This document shows, piece by piece, positions 63,028 through 64,000 of a stretch of 64,000 bases of DNA (the first letter of the stretch is position 1; every line of letters starts with the position of its first letter). Below the pieces are notes generated by a model, which made no database searches, was not told the origin of the DNA, and saw only the letters and a list, made by a program, of their open reading frames with translations. Position numbers and translations under genes: made by a program. This DNA comes from Leifsonia shinshuensis (GTDB taxonomy: Bacteria; Actinomycetota; Actinomycetes; Actinomycetales; Microbacteriaceae), in the NCBI RefSeq assembly GCF_013410375.1, contig NZ_JACCFL010000001.1, forward strand, positions 3,472,001-3,536,000, in the 5' to 3' direction.

Positions 63028-63486
63028 CTACGGCTTCCACACCATCAGGACGACGACGGCGACCAGAAGCAGGCTGGCGACGCCGGAGCCGGCGGCGATG
63101 GCGGGGTACTTCGAGGGCGTCGCGGTCGCGGACCCGCCCTCCGCGGCGCCCGCGGCCGTGAGCGCCTCGGCGGCGCGGCGCATGGTCGGCACGACGAGGA
63201 ACAGGGTCAGCCCGAGCGCGACGACGTAGAGGATGATCGACCAGAGGATCCACGGCGTCACGATGCTCAGGCCGTACTTCTTGTCCGCGAGCCCCATCAC
63301 GCCGAAGCCGAAGAAGACCACGAGCAGCGACAGCAGCGAGATCAGGTTCGTCGACTTCGCGAGCACCTCCACCTGACCGGCGTTGCCCGCGCGCACGGCG
63401 CGCATAGCGGTCATCGGCAGGATGGCCATCGGCCCGACGATGAAGACGGCGGACACGACGTGCAGGACGGCGAAGAGGGTTTCCAT
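63028..63486 (-). CDS. DUF2269-family membrane protein
   Basis: A 152-residue protein with four transmembrane helices: LFAVLHVVSAVFIVGPMAIL begins helix 1, with HVVSAVFIVGP as the family signature, then LISLLSLLVVFFGFGVMGLA, SIILYVVALGLTLFLVV and a C-terminal helix. A Gly/Ala/Ser-rich loop precedes the last helix. The role is unknown. TAGGCT six bases before the ATG indicates a leaderless start, in the same 15-base start sequence as xthA. It converges with ribH. Confidence 0.82.
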   Translation of the reverse strand: METLFAVLHVVSAVFIVGPMAILPMTAMRAVRAGNAGQVEVLAKSTNLISLLSLLVVFFGFGVMGLADKKYGLSIVTPWILWSIILYVVALGLTLFLVVPTMRRAAEALTAAGAAEGGSATATPSKYPAIAAGSGVASLLLVAVVVLMVWKP

Positions 63487-63492
63487 GCCTCC

Positions 63493-63498
63493 AGCCTA
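63493..63498 (-). promoter_or_regulatory. Leaderless -10 element of the DUF2269 gene
   Basis: TAGGCT on the minus strand, six bases before the ATG at 63486. Confidence 0.5.
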
Positions 63499-63544
63499 TC
63501 GAGCGGTGCGCGTGCCCCGATTCGGCCGGGCCACGCGGGCGGCA

Positions 63545-63572
63545 TAGGGTGAAAAGGGCGCCACAAGCGCCC
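63545..63572 (+). promoter_or_regulatory. -10 element and hairpin before the MHS transporter gene
   Basis: TAGGGT (63545-63550) is a likely -10, followed by GGGCGC-CACAA-GCGCCC (63556-63572), which would be the 5' end of a leader of about 100 bases. No known riboswitch was recognised. Confidence 0.4.
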
Positions 63573-63656
63573 GTCCCTCCTCTCACCGCCCGCGCGACGC
63601 CCGACCGACGCCCACGCTCTGCGGCTGTTCGTCACGTCACCGGAAGTTCTTCACGC

Positions 63657-64000
63657 ATGTCCACGACGGCCTCCGTCACCCCTCCCGCCACCGCCAACAC
63701 GCGCGGACGCGTCATCCTCGCCAGCCTCATCGGCACCTCGATCGAGTTCTACGACTTCTACGTCTACGCCACCGCCGCCGTGCTGGTCTTCCCCGCACTG
63801 TTCTTCACCAGCGAGGACCCCACCACCGCCCTGCTCGCCTCCTTCGCCGTCTTCGGCGTCGCGTTCATCGCGCGCCCGGTCGGCTCCATCCTGTTCGGCC
63901 ACTTCGGCGACCGCATCGGCCGCAAGGGCACCCTCGTCGGCTCGCTGCTGACGATGGGCATCGCGACGGTGCTGATCGGCTGCCTCCCCACCGCGCAGGT
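63657..64000 (+). CDS. MHS-family (metabolite:H+ symporter) transporter, 3' end outside window
   Basis: The first 114 codons of a major facilitator superfamily protein of the MHS group, which imports organic acids, shikimate or osmolytes with protons. After a 17-residue polar N-terminus comes ILASLIGTSIEFYDFYVYAT, the MHS hallmark GTxxExYDF in helix 1. Then RPVGSILFGHFGDRIGRKG is the MFS loop 2-3 motif. The substrate cannot be inferred from this part. GGAAG lies about 11 bases before the ATG. Confidence 0.88.
   Translation, partial: MSTTASVTPPATANTRGRVILASLIGTSIEFYDFYVYATAAVLVFPALFFTSEDPTTALLASFAVFGVAFIARPVGSILFGHFGDRIGRKGTLVGSLLTMGIATVLIGCLPTAQ

Overview
The window is high-GC actinobacterial DNA. 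The gene order purE-purK-GtrA-PH-birA-accD5-accE-maf-accA3, then lpdA, deoD/pgm, add-deoA-cdd and sdhCDAB, follows the order known from the Mycobacterium tuberculosis Rv3275c-Rv3319 region. The predominance of leaderless start codons (a TANNNT -10 hexamer 6-8 nt before ATG/GTG), the short streamlined operons and the LCP/GlpFKD content suggest Microbacteriaceae (Leifsonia-like); the family is an inference, the phylum is safe.

Layout. 1-4.4 kb: end of a GT4 glycosyltransferase, an acyltransferase-3 membrane protein, an LCP cell-wall ligase and purE. 4.4-16.7 kb: purK, GtrA, PH protein, biotin ligase and the acyl-CoA carboxylase genes (accD5, accE, accA3), interrupted by a candidate structured RNA, a three-gene two-component locus, an RNA methyltransferase and maf. 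16.7-23.9 kb: a DUF559/AbiEi-like protein bracketed by inverted copies of a palindromic repeat, an NhaP antiporter, LpdA, purine nucleoside phosphorylase and a phosphohexomutase. 23.9-33.3 kb: nucleoside salvage (orphan PTS EIIA/EIIB, adenosine deaminase, thymidine phosphorylase, cytidine deaminase, and a BMP-type nucleoside ABC importer). 33.3-40.5 kb: CorA, a mannosyltransferase-like GT, GDP-mannose pyrophosphorylase and sdhCDAB. 40.5-46.4 kb: an accessory block with a RhuM-Fic protein and three paralogous Tat-exported proteins, two of them RCC1-like propellers. 46.4-52.4 kb: YihY, ExoIII, TrpS, GNAT, HAD and a second LCP protein. 52.4-57.9 kb: glpD-glpF-glpK with a divergent SorC-type regulator. 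57.9-59.1 kb: two unknown genes. 59.2-63.0 kb: FMN riboswitch plus ribD-ribC-ribBA-ribH. 63.0-64.0 kb: a DUF2269 membrane protein and the start of an MHS-family transporter.

Most of the window is core metabolism: fatty-acid/propionyl carboxylation with its biotin ligase, nucleoside uptake and breakdown feeding pentose phosphates, succinate oxidation, glycerol catabolism and riboflavin synthesis. The least expected structure is in the 41.7-46.3 kb block. There the 5' end of one RCC1-like gene carries two long poly-C tracts (15 and 14) that leave it out of frame, while its two neighbours with the same leader and Tat signal are intact. This looks like a phase-variable (or mis-assembled) surface/exported protein locus. 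Other notable signals are several palindromic repeat families at 3' ends of genes, a glp operator motif shared by two sites, a 20-bp perfect palindrome before sdhC, and a triple-hairpin RNA candidate at 9.7 kb.
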